Positions 33,031 through 48,917 of a stretch of 64,000 bases of DNA are shown one piece after another. Location: positions 1 to 64,000 of the forward strand of contig CM055906.1 of NCBI GenBank assembly GCA_029582155.1, written 5' to 3'. The stretch is from Panopea generosa (lineage: Eukaryota; Mollusca; Bivalvia; Adapedonta; Hiatellidae). The notes beneath the pieces were generated by a model. It did not search any database, had not been told where the DNA came from, and worked only from the letters and a program-made list of their open reading frames with translations. The stretch's first letter is position 1, and each line of letters starts with the position of its first letter. The position numbers were made by a program, and so were the translations under genes.

Positions 33031-36000
33031 AGCTCACTGCAGTATAAATAAATTATTAAAAGAGTAATAATGAAACTTAGAAGGTAACAAAATTATCAAT
33101 CATCTGAATTAAAGTAGCAACAACTGTTAATTTGATATAGTAGAATAAACATTACATACAGGAACAGATGTTTTGGCAAGCTAATTACAGTATGAATAAA
33201 TATCACATATCTCATCCTAATATAATGTCAGCTTTGAAACAAGTTTAAATCACAACACATATATTAACAGGAATAATTAACTGGAAAGAATAAATTATAC
33301 TATAACCTGTAAAGTAGATTAAAACATTCTATACAGCCAGTAATGTGGTGCGTCTTTCAGATGTAACCACACAACTGGATAATTAATAAGCTCACTGCAG
33401 TATAAATAAATTATTAAGAGACTAAAATAATGAAGCTTTGAAGGTAACATAATTATAAATCATCTGAAATAAACTAGCGACAACTGTTAATTTGATATAG
33501 TAGAATAATCGTTACATACAGGAACATGACTATTGAGTGTAATACTCTTTAGATTATGTATCACTTTCACTTGTTAGAATGTATGAAACTCACAGTTCCA
33601 TATATTTCTACAGTATGCAGAGCAAAGTCGATACCTGCAAGATTGACATCTTATCTGATGTATTGATAGTTGTATGACAGAGGTGTTCTAAGGGCCAGGC
33701 TACCTCTTTCATTTACTGTTAGCTCAGATGTAGTGGTTCTTTCAAGCAAATGATTTGGCAAGCTTATTATAGCATGAATAAATATCACATATCTCATCCT
33801 AATATAATCTCAGCTTTGAAACAAGTTTAAATCACAACACATACATTAACAGGAATGATTAACTGGAAAGAATAAATTATACTATAACCTATAAAGTAGA
33901 TTAAAACGTTCTCTACAGCCAGTAATTGATAAGCTCACTGCAGTATAAATAAATTATTAAAAGAGTAATAATGAAACTTAGAAGGTAACAAAATTATCAA
34001 TCATCTGAATTAAAGTAGCAACAACTGTTAATTTGATATAGTAGAATAAACATTACATACAGGAACAGATGTTTTGGCAAGCTAATTACAGTATGAATAA
34101 ATATCACATATCTCATCCTAATATAATGTCAGCTTTGAAACAAGTTTAAATCACAACACATATATTAACAGGAATAATTAACTGGAAAGAATAAATTATA
34201 CTATAACCTGTAAAGTAGATTAAAACATTCTATACAGCCAGTAATGTGGTGCGTCTTTCAGATGTAACCACACAACTGGATAATTAATAAGCTCACTGCA
34301 GTATAAATAAATTATTAAGAGACTAAAATAATGAAGCTTTGAAGGTAACATAATTATAAATCATCTGAAATAAACTAGCGACAACTGTTAATTTGATATA
34401 GTAGAATAATCGTTACATACAGGAACATGACTATTGAGTGTAATACTCTTTAGATTATGTATCACTTTCACTTGTTAGAATGTATGAAACTCACAGTTCC
34501 ATATATTTCTACAGTATGCAGAGCAAAGTCGATACCTGCAAGATTGACATCTTATCTGATGTATTGATAGTTGTATGACAGAGGTGTTCTAAGGGCCAGG
34601 CTACCTCTTTCATTTACTGTTAGCTCAGATGTAGTGGTTCTTTCAAGCAAATGATTTGGCAAGCTTATTATAGCATGAATAAATATCACATATCTCATCC
34701 TAATATAATCTCAGCTTTGAAACAAGTTTAAATCACAACACATACATTAACAGGAATGATTAACTGGAAAGAATAAATTATACTATAACCTATAAAGTAG
34801 ATTAAAACGTTCTATACAGCCAGTAATTGATAAGCTCACTGCAGTATAAATAAATTATTAAAAGAGTAATAATGAAACTTAGAAGGTAACAAAATTATCA
34901 ATCATCTGAATTAAAGTAGCAACAACTGTTAATTTGATATAGTAGAATAAACATTACATACAGGAACAGATGTTTTGGCAAGCTAATTACAGTATGAATA
35001 AATATCACATATCTCATCCTAATATAATGTCAGCTTTGAAACAAGTTTAAATCACAACACATATATTAACAGGAATAATTAACTGGAAAGAATAAATTAT
35101 ACTATAACCTGTAAAGTAGATTAAAACATTCTATACAGCCAGTAATGTGGTGCGTCTTTCAGATGTAACCACACAACTGGATAATTAATAAGCTCACTGC
35201 AGTATAAATAAATTATTAAGAGACTAAAATAATGAAGCTTTGAAGGTAACATAATTATAAATCATCTGAAATAAACTAGCGACAACTGTTAATTTGATAT
35301 AGTAGAATAATCGTTACATACAGGAACATGACTATTGAGTGTAATACTCTTTAGATTATGTATCACTTTCACTTGTTAGAATGTATGAAACTCACAGTTC
35401 CATATATTTCTACAGTATGCAGAGCAAAGTCGATACCTGCAAGATTGACATCTTATCTGATGTATTGATAGTTGTATGACAGAGGTGTTCTAAGGGCCAG
35501 GCTACCTCTTTCATTTACTGTTAGCTCAGATGTAGTGGTTCTTTCAAGCAAATGATTTGGCAAGCTTATTATAGCATGAATAAATATCACATATCTCATC
35601 CTAATATAATCTCAGCTTTGAAACAAGTTTAAATCACAACACATACATTAACAGGAATGATTAACTGGAAAGAATAAATTATACTATAACCTATAAAGTA
35701 GATTAAAACGTTCTATACAGCCAGTAATTGATAAGCTCACTGCAGTATAAATAAATTATTAAAAGAGTAATAATGAAACTTAGAAGGTAACAAAATTATC
35801 AATCATCTGAATTAAAGTAGCAACAACTGTTAATTTGATATAGTAGAATAAACATTACATACAGGAACAGATGTTTTGGCAAGCTAATTACAGTATGAAT
35901 AAATATCACATATCTCATCCTAATATAATGTCAGCTTTGAAACAAGTTTAAATCACAACACATATATTAACAGGAATAATTAACTGGAAAGAATAAATTA

Positions 36001-38030
36001 TACTATAACCTGTAAAGTAGATTAAAACATTCTATACAGCCAGTAATGTGGTGCGTCTTTCAGATGTAACCACACAACTGGATAATTAATAAGCTCACTG
36101 CAGTATAAATAAATTATTAAGAGACTAAAATAATGAAGCTTTGAAGGTAACATAATTATAAATCATCTGAAATAAACTAGCGACAACTGTTAATTTGATA
36201 TAGTAGAATAATCGTTACATACAGGAACATGACTATTGAGTGTAATACTCTTTAGATTATGTATCACTTTCACTTGTTAGAATGTATGAAACTCACAGTT
36301 CCATATATTTCTACAGTATGCAGAGCAAAGTCGATACCTGCAAGATTGACATCTTATCTGATGTATTGATAGTTGTATGACAGAGGTGTTCTAAGGGCCA
36401 GGCTACCTCTTTCATTTACTGTTAGCTCAGATGTAGTGGTTCTTTCAAGCAAATGATTTGGCAAGCTTATTATAGCATGAATAAATATCACATATCTCAT
36501 CCTAATATAATCTCAGCTTTGAAACAAGTTTAAATCACAACACATACATTAACAGGAATGATTAACTGGAAAGAATAAATTATACTATAACCTATAAAGT
36601 AGATTAAAACGTTCTATACAGCCAGTAATTGATAAGCTCACTGCAGTATAAATAAATTATTAAAAGAGTAATAATGAAACTTAGAAGGTAACAAAATTAT
36701 CAATCATCTGAATTAAAGTAGCAACAACTGTTAATTTGATATAGTAGAATAAACATTACATACAGGAACAGATGTTTTGGCAAGCTAATTACAGTATGAA
36801 TAAATATCACATATCTCATCCTAATATAATGTCAGCTTTGAAACAAGTTTAAATCACAACACATATATTAACAGGAATAATTAACTGGAAAGAATAAATT
36901 ATACTATAACCTGTAAAGTAGATTAAAACATTCTATACAGCCAGTAATGTGGTGCGTCTTTCAGATGTAACCACACAACTGGATAATTAATAAGCTCACT
37001 GCAGTATAAATAAATTATTAAGAGACTAAAATAATGAAGCTTTGAAGGTAACATAATTATAAATCATCTGAAATAAACTAGCGACAACTGTTAATTTGAT
37101 ATAGTAGAATAATCGTTACATACAGGAACATGACTATTGAGTGTAATACTCTTTAGATTATGTATCACTTTCACTTGTTAGAATGTATGAAACTCACAGT
37201 TCCATATATTTCTACAGTATGCAGAGCAAAGTCGATACCTGCAAGATTGACATCTTATCTGATGTATTGATAGTTGTATGACAGAGGTGTTCTAAGGGCC
37301 AGGCTACCTCTTTCATTTACTGTTAGCTCAGATGTAGTGGTTCTTTCAAGCAAATGATTTGGCAAGCTTATTATAGCATGAATAAATATCACATATCTCA
37401 TCCTAATATAATCTCAGCTTTGAAACAAGTTTAAATCACAACACATACATTAACAGGAATGATTAACTGGAAAGAATAAATTATACTATAACCTATAAAG
37501 TAGATTAAAACGTTCTCTACAGCCAGTAATTGATAAGCTCACTGCAGTATAAATAAATTATTAAAAGAGTAATAATGAAACTTAGAAGGTAACAAAATTA
37601 TCAATCATCTGAATTAAAGTAGCAACAACTGTTAATTTGATATAGTAGAATAAACATTACATACAGGAACAGATGTTTTGGCAAGCTAATTACAGTATGA
37701 ATAAATATCACATATCTCATCCTAATATAATGTCAGCTTTGAAACAAGTTTAAATCACAACACATATATTAACAGGAATAATTAACTGGAAAGAATAAAT
37801 TATACTATAACCTGTAAAGTAGATTAAAACATTCTATACAGCCAGTAATGTGGTGCGTCTTTCAGATGTAACCACACAACTGGATAATTAATAAGCTCAC
37901 TGCAGTATAAATAAATTATTAAGAGACTAAAATAATGAAGCTTTGAAGGTAACATAATTATAAATCATCTGAAATAAACTAGCGACAACTGTTAATTTGA
38001 TATAGTAGAATAATCGTTACATACAGGAAC
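32624..38030. repeat. Longest run of the 901-bp unit (six copies)
   Basis: The landmark falls at 32624, 33525, 34426, 35327, 36228, 37129 and 38030, so six consecutive spacings are exactly 901. Copies differ at isolated sites, for example acgttctatac against acgttctctac. This is the most homogeneous part of the array. Confidence 0.93.
33031..33388. repeat. Exemplar P block (358 bp)
   Basis: Shared head in its aattaaagtagc variant, the common body (ttacatacaggaacagatg through cattctatacagccagtaa), then a 39-base tail (tgtggtgcgtctttcagatg, taaccacacaactggat). P closes both the 901-bp and 1840-bp units, so it may mark the exchange boundary. Confidence 0.88.
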
Positions 38031-41000
38031 ATGACTATTGAGTGTAATACTCTTTAGATTATGTATCACTTTCACTTGTTAGAATGTATGAAACTCACAG
38101 TTCCATATACTTCTACAGTATGCAGTGCAAAGTAGATACCTGCAAGATTGACATCTTATCTGATGTATTGATAGTTGTACGACGGAGGAGTTTCATGGGC
38201 CAGGCTACCTCTTTCATCTACTGTTAGCTCAGATGTAGTGGTTCTTTCAAGCAGTCACTTTAATATGGTAATATGGGCTGGCTGGGAGCAATGTTATGAG
38301 CCAGGCCAAAGCTCCTTCAGCTGAACAAAACCTCGAAATTAATTTTGCTTTAATGACCTTTATTATTGGAGTATTTTACAAACCTATACAATATAAAAAA
38401 AAGTGTATCTATATTACAGTGAATAAATATAACATATCTCGTACTAATATAATCTCAGCTTTGAAACAAGTTTAAATCCTAACACATACATTGATAGGAT
38501 CGATTAACTGGAAAGAATAAAATATACTATAACCTATAAAGTAGATTCAAACATTCTATAGAGTCAGTAATGTGGTGCATCTTTCAGATGTAACCATACA
38601 ACAGCATAATTGGAAAGCTCACTGCAGTATAAATAAATTATAAAGAGACTAATACTGAAGCTTTGAAGGTAACATAATTATAAATCATCTGAAATAAACT
38701 AGCGACAACTGTTAATTTGATATAGTAGAATAATCATACATACTACACAACAGCATAATTGATAAGCTCACTGCAGTATAAATAAATCATTAAGGGACTA
38801 ATAATGAAGCTTTGAAGGTAACATAATTATAAATCGTCTGAAATAAACTAGCGACAACTGTTAATTTGATATAGTAGAATAATCATACATACCAGACAAC
38901 AGCATAATTGATAAGCTCACTGCAGTATAAATAAATTATTAAGGGACTAATATTGAAATTTTGAAGGTAACATAATTATGAAACACCCGAAATAAACTAG
39001 TGACAACTGTTAATTTGATATAGTAGAATAATTGTTACATATAGGAGCAGATGTTTTGTCAAGCTTATTACAGTATAAATAAATATCACATATCTCATCC
39101 TAATATAACCTTAGCTTTGAAACAAGTTTAAATCACAAACTAGCGACAACTGTTAATTTGATATAGAAGAATAATCGTTACATACAGGAACAGATGATTT
39201 GGCAAGCTAATTACAGTATGAATAAATATCACATATCTCATCCTAATATAATGTCAGGTTTGCAACAAGTTTAAATCACAACACATACATTAACAGGAAT
39301 GATTAACTGGAAAGAATAAATTATACTATAACCTATAAAGTAGATTAAAACGTTCTCTACAGCAAGTAATAGATAAGCTCACTGCAGTATAAATAAATTA
39401 TTAAAAGAGTAATAATGAAACTTAGAAGGTAACAAAATTATCAATCATCTGAATTAAAGTAGCAACAACTGTTAATTTGATATAGTAGAATAAACATTAC
39501 ATACAGGAACAGATGTTTTGGCAAGCTAATTACAGTATGAATAAATATCACATATCTCATCCTAATATAATGTCAGCTTTGAAACAAGTTTAAATCACAA
39601 CACATATATTAACAGGAATAATTAACTGGAAAGAATAAATTATACTATAACCTGTAAAGTAGATTAAAACATTCTATACAGCCAGTAATGTGGTGCGTCT
39701 TTCAGATGTAACCACACAACTGGATAATTAATAAGCTCACTGCAGTATAAATAAATTATTAAGAGACTAAAATAATGAAGCTTTGAAGGTAACATAATTA
39801 TAAATCATCTGAAATAAACTAGCGACAACTGTTAATTTGATATAGTAGAATAATCGTTACATACAGGAACATGACTATTGAGTGTAATACTCTTTAGATT
39901 ATGTATCACTTTCACTTGTTAGAATGTATGAAACTCACAGTTCCATATATTTCTACAGTATGCAGAGCAAAGTCGATACCTGCAAGATTGACATCTTATC
40001 TGATGTATTGATAGTTGTATGACAGAGGTGTTCTAAGGGCCAGGCTACCTCTTTCATTTACTGTTAGCTCAGATGTAGTGGTTCTTTCAAGCAAATGATT
40101 TGGCAAGCTTATTATAGCATGAATAAATATCACATATCTCATCCTAATATAATCTCAGCTTTGAAACAAGTTTAAATCACAACACATACATTAACAGGAA
40201 TGATTAACTGGAAAGAATAAATTATACTATAACCTATAAAGTAGATTAAAACGTTCTATACAGCCAGTAATTGATAAGCTCACTGCAGTATAAATAAATT
40301 ATTAAAAGAGTAATAATGAAACTTAGAAGGTAACAAAATTATCAATCATCTGAATTAAAGTAGCAACAACTGTTAATTTGATATAGTAGAATAAACATTA
40401 CATACAGGAACAGATGTTTTGGCAAGCTAATTACAGTATGAATAAATATCACATATCTCATCCTAATATAATGTCAGCTTTGAAACAAGTTTAAATCACA
40501 ACACATATATTAACAGGAATAATTAACTGGAAAGAATAAATTATACTATAACCTGTAAAGTAGATTAAAACATTCTATACAGCCAGTAATGTGGTGCGTC
40601 TTTCAGATGTAACCACACAACTGGATAATTAATAAGCTCACTGCAGTATAAATAAATTATTAAGAGACTAAAATAATGAAGCTTTGAAGGTAACATAATT
40701 ATAAATCATCTGAAATAAACTAGCGACAACTGTTAATTTGATATAGTAGAATAATCGTTACATACAGGAACATGACTATTGAGTGTAATACTCTTTAGAT
40801 TATGTATCACTTTCACTTGTTAGAATGTATGAAACTCACAGTTCCATATATTTCTACAGTATGCAGAGCAAAGTCGATACCTGCAAGATTGACATCTTAT
40901 CTGATGTATTGATAGTTGTATGACAGAGGTGTTCTAAGGGCCAGGCTACCTCTTTCATTTACTGTTAGCTCAGATGTAGTGGTTCTTTCAAGCAAATGAT

Positions 41001-44000
41001 TTGGCAAGCTTATTATAGCATGAATAAATATCACATATCTCATCCTAATATAATCTCAGCTTTGAAACAAGTTTAAATCACAACACATACATTAACAGGA
41101 ATGATTAACTGGAAAGAATAAATTATACTATAACCTATAAAGTAGATTAAAACGTTCTATACAGCCAGTAATTGATAAGCTCACTGCAGTATAAATAAAT
41201 TATTAAAAGAGTAATAATGAAACTTAGAAGGTAACAAAATTATCAATCATCTGAATTAAAGTAGCAACAACTGTTAATTTGATATAGTAGAATAAACATT
41301 ACATACAGGAACAGATGTTTTGGCAAGCTAATTACAGTATGAATAAATATCACATATCTCATCCTAATATAATGTCAGCTTTGAAACAAGTTTAAATCAC
41401 AACACATATATTAACAGGAATAATTAACTGGAAAGAATAAATTATACTATAACCTGTAAAGTAGATTAAAACATTCTATACAGCCAGTAATGTGGTGCGT
41501 CTTTCAGATGTAACCACACAACTGGATAATTAATAAGCTCACTGCAGTATAAATAAATTATTAAGAGACTAAAATAATGAAGCTTTGAAGGTAACATAAT
41601 TATAAATCATCTGAAATAAACTAGCGACAACTGTTAATTTGATATAGTAGAATAATCGTTACATACAGGAACATGACTATTGAGTGTAATACTCTTTAGA
41701 TTATGTATCACTTTCACTTGTTAGAATGTATGAAACTCACAGTTCCATATATTTCTACAGTATGCAGAGCAAAGTCGATACCTGCAAGATTGACATCTTA
41801 TCTGATGTATTGATAGTTGTATGACAGAGGTGTTCTAAGGGCCAGGCTACCTCTTTCATTTACTGTTAGCTCAGATGTAGTGGTTCTTTCAAGCAAATGA
41901 TTTGGCAAGCTTATTATAGCATGAATAAATATCACATATCTCATCCTAATATAATCTCAGCTTTGAAACAAGTTTAAATCACAACACATACATTAACAGG
42001 AATGATTAACTGGAAAGAATAAATTATACTATAACCTATAAAGTAGATTAAAACGTTCTCTACAGCCAGTAATTGATAAGCTCACTGCAGTATAAATAAA
42101 TTATTAAAAGAGTAATAATGAAACTTAGAAGGTAACAAAATTATCAATCATCTGAATTAAAGTAGCAACAACTGTTAATTTGATATAGTAGAATAAACAT
42201 TACATACAGGAACAGATGTTTTGGCAAGCTAATTACAGTATGAATAAATATCACATATCTCATCCTAATATAATGTCAGCTTTGAAACAAGTTTAAATCA
42301 CAACACATATATTAACAGGAATAATTAACTGGAAAGAATAAATTATACTATAACCTGTAAAGTAGATTAAAACATTCTATACAGCCAGTAATGTGGTGCG
42401 TCTTTCAGATGTAACCACACAACTGGATAATTAATAAGCTCACTGCAGTATAAATAAATTATTAAGAGACTAAAATAATGAAGCTTTGAAGGTAACATAA
42501 TTATAAATCATCTGAAATAAACTAGCGACAACTGTTAATTTGATATAGTAGAATAATCGTTACATACAGGAACATGACTATTGAGTGTAATACTCTTTAG
42601 ATTATGTATCACTTTCACTTGTTAGAATGTATGAAACTCACAGTTCCATATATTTCTACAGTATGCAGAGCAAAGTCGATACCTGCAAGATTGACATCTT
42701 ATCTGATGTATTGATAGTTGTATGACAGAGGTGTTCTAAGGGCCAGGCTACCTCTTTCATTTACTGTTAGCTCAGATGTAGTGGTTCTTTCAAGCAAATG
42801 ATTTGGCAAGCTTATTATAGCATGAATAAATATCACATATCTCATCCTAATATAATCTCAGCTTTGAAACAAGTTTAAATCACAACACATACATTAACAG
42901 GAATGATTAACTGGAAAGAATAAATTATACTATAACCTATAAAGTAGATTAAAACGTTCTCTACAGCCAGTAATTGATAAGCTCACTGCAGTATAAATAA
43001 ATTATTAAAAGAGTAATAATGAAACTTAGAAGGTAACAAAATTATCAATCATCTGAATTAAAGTAGCAACAACTGTTAATTTGATATAGTAGAATAAACA
43101 TTACATACAGGAACAGATGTTTTGGCAAGCTAATTACAGTATGAATAAATATCACATATCTCATCCTAATATAATGTCAGCTTTGAAACAAGTTTAAATC
43201 ACAACACATATATTAACAGGAATAATTAACTGGAAAGAATAAATTATACTATAACCTGTAAAGTAGATTAAAACATTCTATACAGCCAGTAATGTGGTGC
43301 GTCTTTCAGATGTAACCACACAACTGGATAATTAATAAGCTCACTGCAGTATAAATAAATTATTAAGAGACTAAAATAATGAAGCTTTGAAGGTAACATA
43401 ATTATAAATCATCTGAAATAAACTAGCGACAACTGTTAATTTGATATAGTAGAATAATCGTTACATACAGGAACATGACTATTGAGTGTAATACTCTTTA
43501 GATTATGTATCACTTTCACTTGTTAGAATGTATGAAACTCACAGTTCCATATACTTCTACAGTATGCAGTGCAAAGTAGATACCTGCAAGATTGACATCT
43601 TATCTGATGTATTGATAGTTGTACGACGGAGGAGTTTCATGGGCCAGGCTACCTCTTTCATCTACTGTTAGCTCAGATGTAGTGGTTCTTTCAAGCAGTC
43701 ACTTTAATATGGTAATATGGGCTGGCTGGGAGCAATGTTATGAGCCAGGCCAAAGCTCCTTCAGCTGAACAAAACCTCGAAATTAATTTTGCTTTAATGA
43801 CCTTTATTATTGGAGTATTTTACAAACCTATACAATATAAAAAAAAGTGTATCTATATTACAGTGAATAAATATAACATATCTCGTACTAATATAATCTC
43901 AGCTTTGAAACAAGTTTAAATCCTAACACATACATTGATAGGATCGATTAACTGGAAAGAATAAAATATACTATAACCTATAAAGTAGATTCAAACATTC

Positions 44001-47000
44001 TATAGAGTCAGTAATGTGGTGCATCTTTCAGATGTAACCATACAACAGCATAATTGGTAAGCTCACTGCAGTATAAATAAATTATAAAGAGACTAATACT
44101 GAAGCTTTGAAGGTAACATAATTATAAATCATCTGAAATAAACTAGCGACAACTGTTAATTTGATATAGTAGAATAATCATACATACTACACAACAGCAT
44201 AATTGATAAGCTCACTGCAGTATAAATAAATCATTAAGGGACTAATAATGAAGCTTTGAAGGTAACATAATTATAAATCGTCTGAAATAAACTAGCGACA
44301 ACTGTTAATTTGATATAGTAGAATAATCATACATACCAGACAACAGCATAATTGATAAGCTCACTGCAGTATAAATAAATTATTAAGGGACTAATATTGA
44401 AATTTTGAAGGTAACATAATTATGAAACACCCGAAATAAACTAGCGACAACTGTTAATTTGATAGAGTAGAATAATTGTTACATATAGGAGCAGATGTTT
44501 TGTCAAGCTTATTACAGTATAAATAAATATCACATATCTCATCCTAATATAACCTTAGCTTTGAAACAAGTTTAAATCACAAACTAGCGACAACTGTTAG
44601 TTTGATATAGAAGAATAATCGTTACATACAGGAACAGATGATTTGGCAAGCTAATTACAGTATGAATAAATATCACATATCTCATCCTAATATAATGTCA
44701 GGTTTGCAACAAGTTTAAATCACAACACATACATTAACAGGAATGATTAACTGGAAAGAATAAATTATACTATAACCTATAAAGTAGATTAAAACGTTCT
44801 CTACAGCCAGTAATAGATAAGCTCACTGCAGTATAAATAAATTATTAAAAGAGTAATAATGAAACTTAGAAGGTAACAAAATTATCAATCATCTGAATTA
44901 AAGTAGCAACAACTGTTAATTTGATATAGTAGAATAAACATTACATACAGGAACAGATGTTTTGGCAAGCTAATTACAGTATGAATAAATATCACATATC
45001 TCATCCTAATATAATGTCAGCTTTGAAACAAGTTTAAATCACAACACATATATTAACAGGAATAATTAACTGGAAAGAATAAATTATACTATAACCTGTA
45101 AAGTAGATTAAAACATTCTATACAGCCAGTAATGTGGTGCGTCTTTCAGATGTAACCACACAACTGGATAATTAATAAGCTCACTGCAGTATAAATAAAT
45201 TATTAAGAGACTAAAATAATGAAGCTTTGAAGGTAACATAATTATAAATCATCTGAAATAAACTAGCGACAACTGTTAATTTGATATAGTAGAATAATCG
45301 TTACATACAGGAACATGACTATTGAGTGTAATACTCTTTAGATTATGTATCACTTTCACTTGTTAGAATGTATGAAACTCACAGTTCCATATATTTCTAC
45401 AGTATGCAGAGCAAAGTCGATACCTGCAAGATTGACATCTTATCTGATGTATTGATAGTTGTATGACAGAGGTGTTCTAAGGGCCAGGCTACCTCTTTCA
45501 TTTACTGTTAGCTCAGATGTAGTGGTTCTTTCAAGCAAATGATTTGGCAAGCTTATTATAGCATGAATAAATATCACATATCTCATCCTAATATAATCTC
45601 AGCTTTGAAACAAGTTTAAATCACAACACATACATTAACAGGAATGATTAACTGGAAAGAATAAATTATACTATAACCTATAAAGTAGATTAAAACGTTC
45701 TCTACAGCCAGTAATTGATAAGCTCACTGCAGTATAAATAAATTATTAAAAGAGTAATAATGAAACTTAGAAGGTAACAAAATTATCAATCATCTGAATT
45801 AAAGTAGCAACAACTGTTAATTTGATATAGTAGAATAAACATTACATACAGGAACAGATGTTTTGGCAAGCTAATTACAGTATGAATAAATATCACATAT
45901 CTCATCCTAATATAATGTCAGCTTTGAAACAAGTTTAAATCACAACACATATATTAACAGGAATAATTAACTGGAAAGAATAAATTATACTATAACCTGT
46001 AAAGTAGATTAAAACATTCTATACAGCCAGTAATGTGGTGCGTCTTTCAGATGTAACCACACAACTGGATAATTAATAAGCTCACTGCAGTATAAATAAA
46101 TTATTAAGAGACTAAAATAATGAAGCTTTGAAGGTAACATAATTATAAATCATCTGAAATAAACTAGCGACAACTGTTAATTTGATATAGTAGAATAATC
46201 GTTACATACAGGAACATGACTATTGAGTGTAATACTCTTTAGATTATGTATCACTTTCACTTGTTAGAATGTATGAAACTCACAGTTCCATATATTTCTA
46301 CAGTATGCAGAGCAAAGTCGATACCTGCAAGATTGACATCTTATCTGATGTATTGATAGTTGTATGACAGAGGTGTTCTAAGGGCCAGGCTACCTCTTTC
46401 ATTTACTGTTAGCTCAGATGTAGTGGTTCTTTCAAGCAAATGATTTGGCAAGCTTATTATAGCATGAATAAATATCACATATCTCATCCTAATATAATCT
46501 CAGCTTTGAAACAAGTTTAAATCACAACACATACATTAACAGGAATGATTAACTGGAAAGAATAAATTATACTATAACCTATAAAGTAGATTAAAACGTT
46601 CTCTACAGCCAGTAATTGATAAGCTCACTGCAGTATAAATAAATTATTAAAAGAGTAATAATGAAACTTAGAAGGTAACAAAATTATCAATCATCTGAAT
46701 TAAAGTAGCAACAACTGTTAATTTGATATAGTAGAATAAACATTACATACAGGAACAGATGTTTTGGCAAGCTAATTACAGTATGAATAAATATCACATA
46801 TCTCATCCTAATATAATGTCAGCTTTGAAACAAGTTTAAATCACAACACATATATTAACAGGAATAATTAACTGGAAAGAATAAATTATACTATAACCTG
46901 TAAAGTAGATTAAAACATTCTATACAGCCAGTAATGTGGTGCGTCTTTCAGATGTAACCACACAACTGGATAATTAATAAGCTCACTGCAGTATAAATAA

Positions 47001-48917
47001 ATTATTAAGAGACTAAAATAATGAAGCTTTGAAGGTAACATAATTATAAATCATCTGAAATAAACTAGCGACAACTGTTAATTTGATATAGTAGAATAAT
47101 CGTTACATACAGGAACATGACTATTGAGTGTAATACTCTTTAGATTATGTATCACTTTCACTTGTTAGAATGTATGAAACTCACAGTTCCATATATTTCT
47201 ACAGTATGCAGAGCAAAGTCGATACCTGCAAGATTGACATCTTATCTGATGTATTGATAGTTGTATGACAGAGGTGTTCTAAGGGCCAGGCTACCTCTTT
47301 CATTTACTGTTAGCTCAGATGTAGTGGTTCTTTCAAGCAAATGATTTGGCAAGCTTATTATAGCATGAATAAATATCACATATCTCATCCTAATATAATC
47401 TCAGCTTTGAAACAAGTTTAAATCACAACACATACATTAACAGGAATGATTAACTGGAAAGAATAAATTATACTATAACCTATAAAGTAGATTAAAACGT
47501 TCTCTACAGCCAGTAATTGATAAGCTCACTGCAGTATAAATAAATTATTAAAAGAGTAATAATGAAACTTAGAAGGTAACAAAATTATCAATCATCTGAA
47601 TTAAAGTAGCAACAACTGTTAATTTGATATAGTAGAATAAACATTACATACAGGAACAGATGTTTTGGCAAGCTAATTACAGTATGAATAAATATCACAT
47701 ATCTCATCCTAATATAATGTCAGCTTTGAAACAAGTTTAAATCACAACACATATATTAACAGGAATAATTAACTGGAAAGAATAAATTATACTATAACCT
47801 GTAAAGTAGATTAAAACATTCTATACAGCCAGTAATGTGGTGCGTCTTTCAGATGTAACCACACAACTGGATAATTAATAAGCTCACTGCAGTATAAATA
47901 AATTATTAAGAGACTAAAATAATGAAGCTTTGAAGGTAACATAATTATAAATCATCTGAAATAAACTAGCGACAACTGTTAATTTGATATAGTAGAATAA
48001 TCGTTACATACAGGAACATGACTATTGAGTGTAATACTCTTTAGATTATGTATCACTTTCACTTGTTAGAATGTATGAAACTCACAGTTCCATATATTTC
48101 TACAGTATGCAGAGCAAAGTCGATACCTGCAAGATTGACATCTTATCTGATGTATTGATAGTTGTATGACAGAGGTGTTCTAAGGGCCAGGCTACCTCTT
48201 TCATTTACTGTTAGCTCAGATGTAGTGGTTCTTTCAAGCAAATGATTTGGCAAGCTTATTATAGCATGAATAAATATCACATATCTCATCCTAATATAAT
48301 CTCAGCTTTGAAACAAGTTTAAATCACAACACATACATTAACAGGAATGATTAACTGGAAAGAATAAATTATACTATAACCTATAAAGTAGATTAAAACG
48401 TTCTCTACAGCCAGTAATTGATAAGCTCACTGCAGTATAAATAAATTATTAAAAGAGTAATAATGAAACTTAGAAGGTAACAAAATTATCAATCATCTGA
48501 ATTAAAGTAGCAACAACTGTTAATTTGATATAGTAGAATAAACATTACATACAGGAACAGATGTTTTGGCAAGCTAATTACAGTATGAATAAATATCACA
48601 TATCTCATCCTAATATAATGTCAGCTTTGAAACAAGTTTAAATCACAACACATATATTAACAGGAATAATTAACTGGAAAGAATAAATTATACTATAACC
48701 TGTAAAGTAGATTAAAACATTCTATACAGCCAGTAATGTGGTGCGTCTTTCAGATGTAACCACACAACTGGATAATTAATAAGCTCACTGCAGTATAAAT
48801 AAATTATTAAGAGACTAAAATAATGAAGCTTTGAAGGTAACATAATTATAAATCATCTGAAATAAACTAGCGACAACTGTTAATTTGATATAGTAGAATA
48901 ATCGTTACATACAGGAA
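38030..48917. repeat. Two consecutive 5444-bp super-units
   Basis: The landmark pattern 1840 followed by four times 901 repeats exactly twice, starting at 38030 and 43474 and ending at 48918. The two super-units are of equal length but differ in private variants (ttggaaagctc and agcaagtaatag in the first; gatagagtag and ctgttagtttg in the second). Confidence 0.9.
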